Origin: Desmodesmus armatus
Lineage: Eukaryota > Chlorophyta > Chlorophyceae > Sphaeropleales > Scenedesmaceae
Reading direction: 5' to 3'
DNA length: 64,000 bases
NCBI GenBank assembly: GCA_007449985.2
Contig: VIIQ02000180.1
Location: forward strand, 151,501 to 215,500
In this document: positions 49,975-61,774 of the stretch, piece by piece
How the letters are laid out: each line of letters begins with the position of its first letter
How positions within the stretch are numbered: the stretch's first letter is position 1
Notes under the pieces: generated by a model
Database searches by the model: none
Told to the model about the DNA's origin: nothing
The model's input: the letters and a program-made list of their open reading frames with translations, nothing else
Made by a program: the position numbers and the translations under genes

Positions 49975-52900
49975 ACCTGTGGCAGACCTCTGGTGGCGCC
50001 TGGTGGCATGCGCCAGCTGCAGCACCATCAATGCAATCAACCATGCCAAGCCGTGCAGTGCAATCCAGCGCAGTGCAGTGCAGAGCAGTGCGGCTGCAAA
50101 AGAGTCGCGCCCTTTAGGCAGCCAGCACTCAAGCCTTATGCAGCATGCATGTGTAGGGTGTGCATTGTGACAGACAGCCGCCTGCTTGTTTGCCATCAGG
50201 CAGGGCAGTGTTGCTACCTGTGTGCTCACTTGGCATGCCGTTTTGTGCCCTTATCATACATCTGCAAGAGCAGCGTGCGCACGGGCCACAGAGAACTCAG
50301 GGGTTTGAGAGGGGGCATGCTGTCGGGGTTGATTGCCTCAGGTTGTGATGTCTGGTGCTGGGGACGCGTCCCCAGCACCCACAGGATGCCCAGCGGGTGC
50401 TGGGTGGAGAAATTTGATGGTTTCAACAGGTCAGAGGGCCTTCAATGTTGGTATGCAGCTTGCACTCTGCACACGAACATCTGCGCATTTAGGCAAAAGC
50501 AGGCACCTGTGAGCCACGTCGACTGCTGCCGGCGGTCAACTTCTGCTGCTGCTGCCAGCAGGCAGAAGCACATGGTGGTGTGGTTTGCATATAAGGCTCA
50601 GTGTTTGAGTGAACCTTTTCCAATGTTGCGGGGTACAGTGCATGCAATGTTGTCAGGGCTGACATGCATCCAGATGGGATGGGGTGGGAGCTGCCTAAGC
50701 CAAATTTGCATGGTAATGTGCCTTCAAGGCTTAATGGACGGACCACGGTTTGATTGTGATGGAGCTTGAGAGTCCACTTGCCTTATGGCGCTAGGGGGCA
50801 GCAGTGCTGGGCCCAGCACATCACGTCACACCTTGGAGTCTGAGGCTCGGACTAGGACCACCAACGGTTTAGTAAACCTCAGCAATGCATTTTTGAGCGA
50901 GAAAAACTTTGTTCAGTGCAGCATCGTGGCCAAAATCGTTGCCTGCTCTGCAACCTTCTTCTATGCAGATTGCCCTCTAGATCTCCTCGCAAACTTCCGC
51001 AACTGCACACCACGAACCCCTTGTCCACACTTAGCGGTCGAAGCACGTAGAGGACAGGTCCAGCACCAAGATTAGCATTAGCGCGCCATAGACAAGGGCC
51101 TGTGATCCGCCCCTGTTGAGCATGCTATCCGCTTTTCCACTGCAGATTCCTGCTGCTGCCCTGTTCCCCCATCGCTTCGGGCACGATGATGGCGACCTAT
51201 TGGTTTCGATAATCGTTGAGATGCACCAAGTTTATGCTGTGTTCCGGTTCTGCCCCGCACAGGATGGCAGGTGCTGATCTGGATGTCATGGAGTCCGTGT
51301 TGCTGGTGGACCTGCCGGACCCCTGCCTGCCGCGGGTGCTGCAGGGCTGTGCAGCAGACCAACGCAGCCTGTTCAATGCCGCCAGGGCCCACAGCAGGCT
51401 GCACCAGGAAGCTGCACGGGTGCTGCACAGCATCACAGCACGCGTGCGCACCATCACAGCACCCGTACGGTGTCCCAACAGCAGCAGATGGACAGCATCA
51501 TGCTGTACCTTGACAAGCACGGTCAGCATGTGAACAGCCTTGATATAAGGGAGAAGAGGATGACATGATCGGACCGCAAGGGTCGCTTCGCCAGCTGCCC
51601 CCACAGCTGCAGCTCAGCAGCCTGCAGCTTGACAAACTCAGCTTGCAGTTGCAGCCGGGCAATGGCTCCCAGGGTGTGCTGGGGGCTGCTGCTGCAGTAG
51701 CAGCCCTCAAGCAGCTGCGGCTGACAGACTGCAAAGTGCTTGACAGTGGGCCAGCTGAGGCGCTGGCTGCGGCACTGTCGCAGCTGCCTGCTGGGCTGGA
51801 GCACCTCTGCATCAGCTGTATGGGGGTTGGTGGGGGCGCGGTGAAGCTTCCCGCTGACGTGATGCACCAGCTGCAGCACCTCCAGCACCTTACCTACCTT
51901 GAGCTGGGTGAGGCTAGCAGCTGGTTCGTTAGAGTCCTGACCTGCAGCCGCTGCAGGGCTTGACTGGGCTAGAATGCCTCAAGCTTGAGCGCATCGGGGT
52001 TGTCGTCACCTCCAGCATGCTGTCAGGCATGCAGCGCCTGACACGCTTGGAGCTGAAAGCAGAGATACAGCCAAATGCCCTGGCTGGTTTGACCCAGCTG
52101 CACGACTTGTGTTTCAGCTTATGTGTCGTACGTGGGGGTGCAGACGGGGTGGCACAGCTGCTGTCTGACCTGCAGCCTATGCAGCTGACAAACTTGAGCC
52201 TGGATGGGGGCTTGCGCACGGTTGAGCGCAGCTTCCCTCCAGCATCAGCCTATGCAGCCCTGACAGCCAGCACCGAGCTGCAGCACCTTGACATCACCCA
52301 CTGCGCACTGCCAGAGGGTGTGTGGCAGCATGTGTTCCCGTCCGGCAGGCAGCTGCCAAACCTGCAGTCAGTCGATTTCACAGGTGCCATGCAGCCAACA
52401 GGCAGTTATGCCCAGGCTCCTGAAGGCAGCCGCCTTGTCAGCTGCTGCCCTGCCCTGCGGTCGTTGAAGATGGGGTTGCTGCAGTGCAGTGCAGAGTCGC
52501 TGGCCCCACTGCAGGGGCTGAGCGGGCTGCAGACACTGCACTTCGGCTGGGATGAAGCCACAGCAGAGGTTGTGCAGGCGGTGTGTCAGCTGACAGGGCT
52601 GAGGGAGCTGGAGGTGTGGTGCTCTGCGCGCTTGAAGGAGGAGGGGTCATTGCTGCAGCTGACGCAGCTGCAGCAGCTGACTGCGCTGCATGACGGGCCC
52701 CTGTCTGAAGCAAACTACGAGATCAACTTTTCATGTGAGGCGCACATATGCATACTATGCAAGTAGTAGTTCTGTACAGGCTTGGCTTGTGTCGTATGGG
52801 TTGTATCCAATCTGTTTGTGATTCATATGTTGCTATTACTTCCAGACAAATACAGCAGCCTCAGGCTGGTTATGTGCCTTGCCCACAAGTGTCCTCGTGT

Positions 52901-54925
52901 CACTTTTCAGTCGGGGGGAAAGACTAGAGCCGCTAGTCCCAAGGCCCCCTGTGTGCTAGGTTGTCTCCGCTGTCCCACAAGCTATGCAGAGGCCTCATGG
53001 GGCATGCCAGTGGCATCACTTGAATGTGGGAGGCTGGTATGGCGCATGCATCGGATGACTCCACCATGTGGCGCTACATCTGACACACTGCCTTGACTGC
53101 TGCTGCTGCTGTTGCTGTTGTTGGCAGGCTACCTGGGTGTAGAGCCCGTGTGGCGTCAGCTGGCGCGGGTCCACCTGAACCACCCCGACCCTGGAGTGGC
53201 ACAGCAGGCAGCTGCAGCACTGGCGGGAGTGTAGGTGACCAGGCAGCAAGACAAGCGGCAGGTGGGTGCACTGCTGCCATCACCCGGCTCTGGGTCCCTA
53301 GTGTGGTCGATACCTCGCTGGGCGGAGGCTTCACAGGGAGGGCATGCAGTCTTGCCAAGACCAACATGCAGGACAGCCAGCTAAGTAGCGTTATACTATA
53401 GTAATGCTGAGGGTCTGATGCACTGAGCCTATTGAGGCTCAAGGGCAGATGAGCAAGTTCTGCCGCTCATTGACTTTATGAGACAACAGAATGTTGGCAC
53501 TGTTGTGGAGCTCAGCGTGCCCCTTGCTGCGTGTTGTCTGCCCTGCAGGCGGTGTGTGTCGTGTGCGTGCGTGGTGATATCATTGATGATGGTGGACCTG
53601 CCACTTGACACGACCGCCTAAGCCGCGCCTCAGGGGACAGTGAAGGGAAGCAGCATCATGTGGACCAGTCATGTACTGTCTGGGCCTCAGGCGCCTGACG
53701 CTAAGCAGCATGTCTATGAATCATCGAGTGTGCATGCGGGCGGCCGCATATACGCCGGCGTACATGTACATGTGGTTGCTTGTTACTTGATGCTTGTTGG
53801 TTGTGAAGCTGCCGTGATGTTGTGCTGGAAATGCTATGGGTGCCGTGGTTGGCTGCAGTGTGGTGCACGAGCTGCTTTGGCAGCAGACAGTGTCAGGGTC
53901 GTGCAGCTGGAGCTCAGGGAGCAGTGCGTGGTTTTTGCTCAAGCATGATTTCAACATAATTTGTGATGTGGGGTGTCTGGTGTTGGAATCCTCTCACTGG
54001 CTGGAGCAGGGCTGTTGGTTGGGAGGAATGGCAGCTGGATTTGCTGGGCGCCCAGGTTGCCGGCAGTCAGGGCTGTCGCTTGCTTTGCAACCTTGCTTGC
54101 CTGCTGTCCTGTGTTGCGCTTTTGGAAGCAGGTTTCCCGCCTTTCCCCTGGAACTTGTCAATAAACAGTTTGCATGGTTCGTAGCCAGCGTATGCCTTGA
54201 CGGTTCTGTTGGAGGATTCTGACGGCAGGGTGTTTGGGGGGTGCTGGCTGGTGTGCATCGCTGCTGTTGGGAGCATTAGATTCATGCGGCTGGTTATGCA
54301 TGCTGGCTGTTGAGTTGCGGTTTATAAGGGCAGGTGCCACATGCTGGCATGTCTGTTGCTGCTTGAAAGCTTGGTGCATGCTTAAGGTGTTTGCGCTAGG
54401 CGGTGAGCGTAGGCTGTGGGGAACGATGGTGTCAACAAGGGCAGCGCCTACTGGCAGCGCTATGTTGTGTCTGTTGCTTGTCTGGGCATGTTGCTGCTTG
54501 GAGCATGTTCCTGTTTTTGCATGCTGACGGCGACCGTTGTGCTGTTGTGGAGCTGCATTGAAGGTGTGTGCATGTGTTCAGTAGGCAAGGTAGTGATGAT
54601 TGTGTGGTGTATGTGCTTGTGTTTGTCACAAGATGTCGAGCTGAGCTTGTGTGACTTTCATCAGCAGCAGAGTGCCGCCGGTCGATGTGTGCCAAGCTTG
54701 CAGCCTGGTTCAGGGAGTTCCTGAAACTAGCTTGTTCTGTTTTCCCTGCGGGCAGGGCGGGAAAGGGGGGGGGGGCGCACTCCCTGGCGTTGCTGTCTGC
54801 TTCAGCGCTCAGCTGGTGCGAACAGCAGCACAGTTGGGAGCACAACTGTCCTTGATACTATGTTGGGTGTTGTATAGTTGTCATACCGATAAGTTGAGTT
54901 GTAAGTTGTTGTTACTGCTGGTACC
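49975..54925. repeat. Segmental duplication unit carrying LRR gene D
   Basis: Colinear with 37548-42840 from CTGTGGCAGACCTC through GAGTTGTAAGTTGTTG. It differs in many small indels and lacks the (GGCT)n expansion. Confidence 0.82.
51264..53234 (+). pseudogene. F-box-like LRR gene D, three frameshifts
   Basis: Exons by homology are 51264-52734 and 53128-53234. The frame changes near 51450-51480 (a tandem duplication of a CATCACAGCAC block plus five bases, +26 in all), again near 51560, and again near 51930-51960, after which the original frame returns through LRRs to the tail EPVWRQLARVHL. The first shift gives a stop at 51531-51533 after 89 codons. The upstream leader-exon donor present in A (AAG|GTGAGC) reads AAGATTAGC at 51068-51076, and the TATA-like box is lost. 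Defects in both frame and transcript structure mark a dying copy. Confidence 0.85.
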
Positions 54926-55288
54926 CGCCAGTGAGCATCTGTGCGCAGCAGCCAAAATCTGTCTCTCTGAGCATCACTGCACCAGCTTGGCCAGATGAGT
55001 TGCAGATGTGCACACCGAGCTTGATGGCATAAGCACTAGAACCCTTCACAGGGACCTTGAACAACCTACCAGCATACACAAACAGACTGACAACACCGCA
55101 TGAGCATTGCTCCCAGCTGAGCAATGCGCGGGAATCTGAATGCATCCGAAACTACTGTTGGAGCGTGTGCTGCCGCACTCTTGAGAGGCAGGACAGCAAC
55201 AGCAGCACAGAAACTTTCTGTGGCACAGACAGCCCTGTCCTCTTCAGGGGGCTGTCATAGGGTCGTCGATTGAATAACAAATGCCAAG
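53235..55288. other. 3' flank of gene D; no gene recognised
   Basis: UTR donor GCGGCAG|GTGGGT (intron from 53262) and acceptor CCCTGCAG (end 53548) are conserved. The region after 53640 parallels the 3' flank of A. 54926-55288 is unassigned and will include the 3' UTR of the antiporter gene on the other strand. Confidence 0.5.
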
Positions 55289-58200
55289 TCATGCAGAGGT
55301 CCGGGCCGGGGCCTGTCCAGGGTGATGCCCCTGCACCCTTGATGATCGCACAGCCCTCACTCCTCCCTCACACATCATCCTCATCAGCTCCACTGCAGGG
55401 GCAATGCTCTGACCCAACAGCTTCCTGGACGACAGCCAGGAGGGGCAGCCGGCAACACCCCCACCCTGCTGCTGCTGCTGTGTATGGCTGTTGTCTTCCC
55501 TGCCGGCTGGTGCTGCCACTGCTGCTGCTGCTGCTGCTGCTGTGTCAGTGTCTGCGGCCCTGCTGTTAGAGGAGGTGGTGTTTGTGTGTGTTGTGTGTCG
55601 TGTGACCAGCAGTAGGGCGCCTGTGGGTCCTGCTGAGGCAGCCTGGGCTGTGCTGGTGTACCTGGGGGCGGGGTGATAGATAAGAGAGGGGGGGAGGGGG
55701 AGTGCAGGGCAACAGGGGGCCAGCATGAGAGGGTCAAAGATGGGGTAAGAGGGGAGACAGGGGTGGTGGTGGTGCCAGGGATTATGGGGAGTGTCAGTGG
55801 TGTGGAATCATACCACCTGAGGCAGCCGGTGTTGTGCAAGCGCACATGTGTGGGGTGGGGACGTGGCGACCGATATGAGGTCACACACGGCCCTTTCCTC
55901 AACTAACGCTAAATGCCTGGCATTTTAGCGTCATCTCTCTCTCTCTGTGGCAAATCCGGGTGGTGCAACAAGAAGGCCATACCTCCTCTTCACCCCCAAT
56001 CCCACAAAGCCCCCCCCCCCCCCCCCCCCCCGGGAACCCCACCTGTCCTCCGGGCTATCAAAGAGCTCAGGGCCCCAGGTTGGCACTGCCCTGGCAGGGC
56101 CCCCTCCTCAAAGCCCCTCCTCCTGTCTTCCTTACAATGGCAGCCACCCCTGCCTCAACCCCTTCCCGCCCATCTCCCCACCCCACCCCCTCACCCCTCC
56201 CTGCCTGGCGCCACACACCCCACACCCCACACACACACCTGTCCTCCAGGGTGTCAAAGAGCTCAGGGCCCCAGGCCAGTAGTGCTGGCGCACGCCACAG
56301 CCGCAGCACTGAACCAGCAGGGCAGGACCCACCCACACTGATACTGCCAGCAGCAACAGCAGCAGCAGCAGGACCGGCAGCAGCAGCACTAGCAGCAGAG
56401 CGTGACTTGCCCTGAACAGGCCCCGCCTGCTGCTACCAGCTGCTGCTGCTGGAGTGGTGGCGCTGTTGCTGCTGGTGCTGGTGCTGCTGCTGCTGCTGCT
56501 GCTGGTGCTGTGTGTGCGCAAGCTGCCATCGAGCAGAAGGATGGAGGAGGTCTGGGTGAAGGACTGGCCTGCAGGTGGGGGCAGGGGGGGGGGGTAGTAA
56601 GGAGGGAGGAACGTGTGAGCAAGGTGAAAGTGGTGGAAGGGAGGGAGTGACAGGCAGCAAGATGTGGGGAGGAATGGGGACAAACCAACTGGAATAGCGC
56701 TATAGTATAAGCCCAGTATCAGCATCAACGGCACAGGGGACATAACTTATTGGTTGAACCAGCAATGCTTGTTGCATACAGCCAGCCACGACACAGGTGT
56801 TAGGACTTACCAGGTGCGAGTGTCACCAAGCTTGCCCCCCTGATACCGTCCCTCAACTGCAGGCCAGCAGCAGCAGCACGCTGACGCAGCAGCTGCTGCA
56901 CACCAGGCTCCAACACACCACCCCTCACTCCCTGATGCGCTGAAGCCTCCACCTCCCCCACACCACCACCCAACCCTGCTACTGCTGCTGCTGCTGCTGC
57001 TGCTGCTGTGGGTGCATTGCTGCTGGTGTCACCGCCATCGAACAGCAGCAGTGACTCATCTGTGTCACCGCTGCTGCCGTGTGGTGTGTCAAAGGCTGCG
57101 GAGAGGAGGTCAGCAAGTGCCTGGCTGTCTGCTGCTGCTGCTGGGGTGCTGTTGCTGCTGAGGTCTAGGAGGGCTGCAGGAGTCGCTGCAGCTTTGATGA
57201 GCTCTGCTGGGGCGGCAGCTGGGAGGTGTAGGCCAGCACAGACTGCAGGAAAACACAGCAGATGGGGACAGGTGGGGTGTGTTACCATAGATGATACATG
57301 TGTTTAGAGACTATGCCAGTCATAGGCAAGCAACAATTGAACCAGGCAGTTGCATAGTCCCCCAAACCCTCACTCCTTTGTCCTTCGCCCCCTCCCAAAA
57401 AAGCCTGGGCGCCCACACGTTTGCATCACCCTCCATCCCACCCACCGTCACTGCCTCCTGCAGGTGTTGTGCCAGCCGGTTTGAGTGTCCCGCAGGCCAT
57501 CCTGTCCAGCAGCATGACTCCAGCCTGGCGGTGCATGTCCAGCAGCAGCTGAGCAAACGCAGCAGGACTCAGCCCGCTGTCTGTGACACCACCCGGTGAC
57601 ATCAGCAGACCAGGGGGGATGTCTGCGCTGCTGCGACCTGCAGGGGCACATGATGGGGGAGTATGTTACATTGACATTTCACCAAGCAGCAATGGCATTG
57701 TCCACCAGGGTCGAGCCAGGTGAACCTGGGGGAGAGCGAAGGTGCTTGAAACGATTCCGGGAAGTTCGGCGGTGGTGACGGGGGGGGGGGGGGAGGCAGG
57801 GCTTTATTCGCTATCAGTACGACCAGCTGGTGACACCAGCAGGCCAGCAGGGATGTTTGGGTGCTGAAGGACACACGATGCGGTGACATAGAGGTTCTTG
57901 TTTGTGGGATGCCGGGCAAGTGCTGGTGAGGTTGGTGGTGGTCCATACAATCGGAACACTCTCTACGCAGTACAGCTGCAACACACAGTGTGACTGACTG
58001 TGTGCTGACAGCATCATGCTCAGTGATCAGCAGGCCACTGGCTAAGTGCATGTGAGCTCAACGACAATGAGCCAACAACAGCAACAGCAACAGCAACGCC
58101 AATGCCATCACTCGCACCTGCTGCAGCTGTTGCAGCAACAGCTGCTGTGCCATGAAGGTCGTGGGTCGACCTGCTGCTGCTGCTGCTGCCGCTGTTGGCG

Positions 58201-61200
58201 GCCTGTATGGCAGGTCCCGCGCGCTGCCTGATTGTTGACAGAAGGCGCATGGGCAGGTGCAGCAGCATGGGACCACGACCCATGGCATTGCCCTGTCGAC
58301 AGCAGCACACGCACACAGCGGTGCAGGACATGGAAATTGCAGCGTCAAATGCTGCACAGCGCTCATGCGCATACTTCCCAAACCGCAGGCGAATGCAGCA
58401 ACTGAGGCAGAACATAACAAGCTGTCATCTTTATTGTTGGCAAATATATCAAGCAGCGTATGATGACGATATGACTCCGTCAAGCTGTTCGCACCTGGCC
58501 CCAGGCGCCGATCAGTCCGTTGCCGGGCAGGTCGTGCCCGATAGTGCTGGGAATGATGCCTACGCTGCCGCCAATGCCCACAAAGCGGCTCGCCTGCTGC
58601 CCCGCCCGGTCGCTCCACCTCGACCCGCACCAAACCGAACAGCACGATGACACGCCTGGAGGGCTGGCGCGCTGCAGAGCAGACGTGCAGACACAATTCT
58701 CTCAGGGGCAAATCCTGAGGGAAAGGTGCGTGCAGCCGGGCTGACACAACCAGGCTAAACCACGAGTCAAAAAACTGCGTGTTGCATGGCCAAAGCTGGC
58801 AATAGTGGGGCTCCTGTCACGTAACTACCACAACACTCTTTATGACGTCGGGAAGTCAGCTGCATCTTAGCGACATTCACCAATGATGCAAATGTACCCT
58901 TTTGCCAACACGCCCTCACCCGGCGCGGTATGATGCACTGTCCGGGGCGATACGACTTGAGCTCCCCGTACGCGCGCAGCCACAGCAGCAGGTCCTCGGG
59001 AGCAGCGGCGAGGCAGGGCAGGCGCCGTAGCACGTCCATGATGCCGGGGTTCTCCCAGTTTGGACCCCGCGATTCCAGCCTGCAATGAAGCAAACATGCA
59101 GCAGCGTATGACCAGGTGCGCGATACATTGCGGCAGTAACGAAGCCGCGAAATTGCGGTCCTGGCCTCGATGAATCGTGTACATATCAAGACGAGATTGT
59201 AAGCGACAGATGCTCAGGGCACACAGCCACGGCAACAAAAGTTGCAATCATCAGCACAAGGCAACAGATACGAACCAGTCCAGACCAACAAGGCTCGCGT
59301 CATACGCACATGCAAGTCGATTCTATGCTGATGATGGGCACTCTCGTGTTCACGCACCTGTGCAGTCGCCTCTCCAGCAGCTCCTGTAGCTCCTCACCAG
59401 TCAACTCATCAACAGCACCAACCTGGGCAGGGAGGTAAGGACAGGATAGCGGGGCAGGAGAGGCAGATGAGCAGGGAACGCACACATGGCATTCCGCATG
59501 CGTTTCGCGGGAGGTTTACAAAAGATTAGACCACTGGTCCGAGCCAAGCGTGGCAGTGGCTTGCCCCTACCTACAGGGGCAATAGTATTCACGGCTTTCA
59601 GTGGCCAAAGGCGTGGCAAAACCGTGCCATGCAGGCTGCCCAACCAATCAATGCACCAGGAAAGGACCATGTGTTGCGTGTGTGGCCAGCCGTGGGTGGG
59701 GCCGCCCCCCTGAAAAAATAAACCGATGTGGTGCTCGTCAGGCCGCGGCTGCCCCACCCCTTTAGTGCACCATGAATGATTCACCTGCACCATGCGCTCC
59801 ACAAAGCCAGCTGCCTGCGCGCCACGGCCAGCTTCACCCTATGCGTCTGCAGACACACCACACACGTGGTCGGCCTCATACAGCAGCATGTACACAGCAG
59901 AGTAGACATGTACCCGTGTACATGTTTCATGCTTGCATGGACAGCGCTGGCCGTGCACAGCCCTACATGCATCTGCATGTGAGACGTGTCAGCAGATGCT
60001 GAGTGTGCAAGTATACCCCCCCTAGCAGGGTGTGCAGCTACCAGTGAGCGGCGTGCAACTGCAAGAGTGTGTCCCATCAAGCTAACCCTACCTGCAGCGC
60101 TGCAAACTCGTCTGGTGCCTCAAGCTGTCTGTCCATGATGAAACGCCACACGGCAGCAGCCTGGTCACGAAGCTCCTCCTGGACAGGGAGGGGGGCAGTG
60201 CATGATCAAGGGGGTTGGGGGAGCGGGTTGGGAGGCGGGGAAGGATGCACAGCAGCAGCCTGATCATGAAGCTCCTCCTGACAAGGCGTGGGGGGGGGGG
60301 AGGTTTTTTTTGGGGGGGGGGGGGATGAGCGTGTGGGAGAGGGCGGCAGAGCCACATAAAAAAACAGGGTGTTTGGGGGAGTGGTGCGAGCGTAGGAGGA
60401 GGGGGGGGTTGCTGAGCACACTTCCACCGGCAGCCTGTTCAGTCTGACATGCGTCTCGCCCCTGTTACATCACCACACACATGCATGCATTACCCCCTTT
60501 GCATTGGCCATGGCGCATGCCGCACGGACACATGTAGCAGTAATTGAAGCCGTTACACGGGTGACGCAAGCAACTACGTTGCAACTGAATGCAGCTACGG
60601 AGGGGGGCAACCGGCACGGAAGGGGGCCGTCCGGACAATCCACACCCTCAAAAGCTGTACACACACCTGCAGCAGTGCTGATGCTGGTGTCCTCGAGTGC
60701 CTCATGAGTTTGGCGACTGGGCTGACAGTCAGGGCCAGCCACAACTCAAGACCAACCTCCAGCGCAGTCACAGCAGCCTGAAACACACAGAAGAGGAGGG
60801 GGGGGGGAGGGGAGGGTGAGACATGCACAGCTCCAGCCTGTGTGTGTCACTGCATGCACAGTGTAAGCTAGCGCATTGCAAGCTGCATGTCATCATGACA
60901 ACATGGTACTGATTATGATATCAGTTGCTGCCTTCAATACAACAACACCCAGACATCCAAGTTTTCTGTGTTAGCAGAGTACCCTTTCCCATGCCCCCTA
61001 AGGGTAACTGGGTCCACGTGCGCAAAGGCAACATCCTCAAAATGCATGACATGAGCACTCGCCATGGTAGCATGGCTATAGTTGCAGGGGTCGACAGGCA
61101 ACCAGTACACTGTCAAAACAGCATGAATGTGCAAGGTGGTCCCCCCCCCCCCCCCCCCCCCCCCCCGCGCGCCTCTCACCTTTCCCAGGTGTTGCCTGAG

Positions 61201-61741
61201 GTAGTGACTGCATTTGTTCAGCACAGCACTCAGCAGCGCTCGCAGGGAGCCACAACCTGCGTGTTTATACACACGTGTGTCATGTTGGGAGGGAATCAAA
61301 AGTGCAACCGAATACTGCGCATATCAGGCAATGGCTGGTGACACATAGTGAGCAAAAAAACAGGCGCTGTGCAAGTGCTAACACAGGCTGAGGTAATTCA
61401 TTGCAGGCTCCTGCGAGGTGCAAGTTGCACAACATACCCTGCTAGAGGCCAGCTGCAGCCCCCTTCCCACCACCCACCACCAACACACACACACACACTC
61501 GCACCTGACCTTTCCCTCTGGCCTGCTCCAAGGAAGAACCCCCCCCCCACACACACACACATGTGTGTGTACACACATACACACACATCTACCCCCCCCC
61601 CCCCAGTGCTACCGCCCCCCCCCCTCCTCACCTCCGGTCTGTCGCAGCAGTGCTGCCTGGTAGCGCCTGAGCTGCAGGTGGAGGGAGGCCAGGCTGGACA
61701 CCCACCCCCAACGCCTCAGCTCACCACCACACTGACAACAC

Positions 61742-61774
<33 letters not shown>

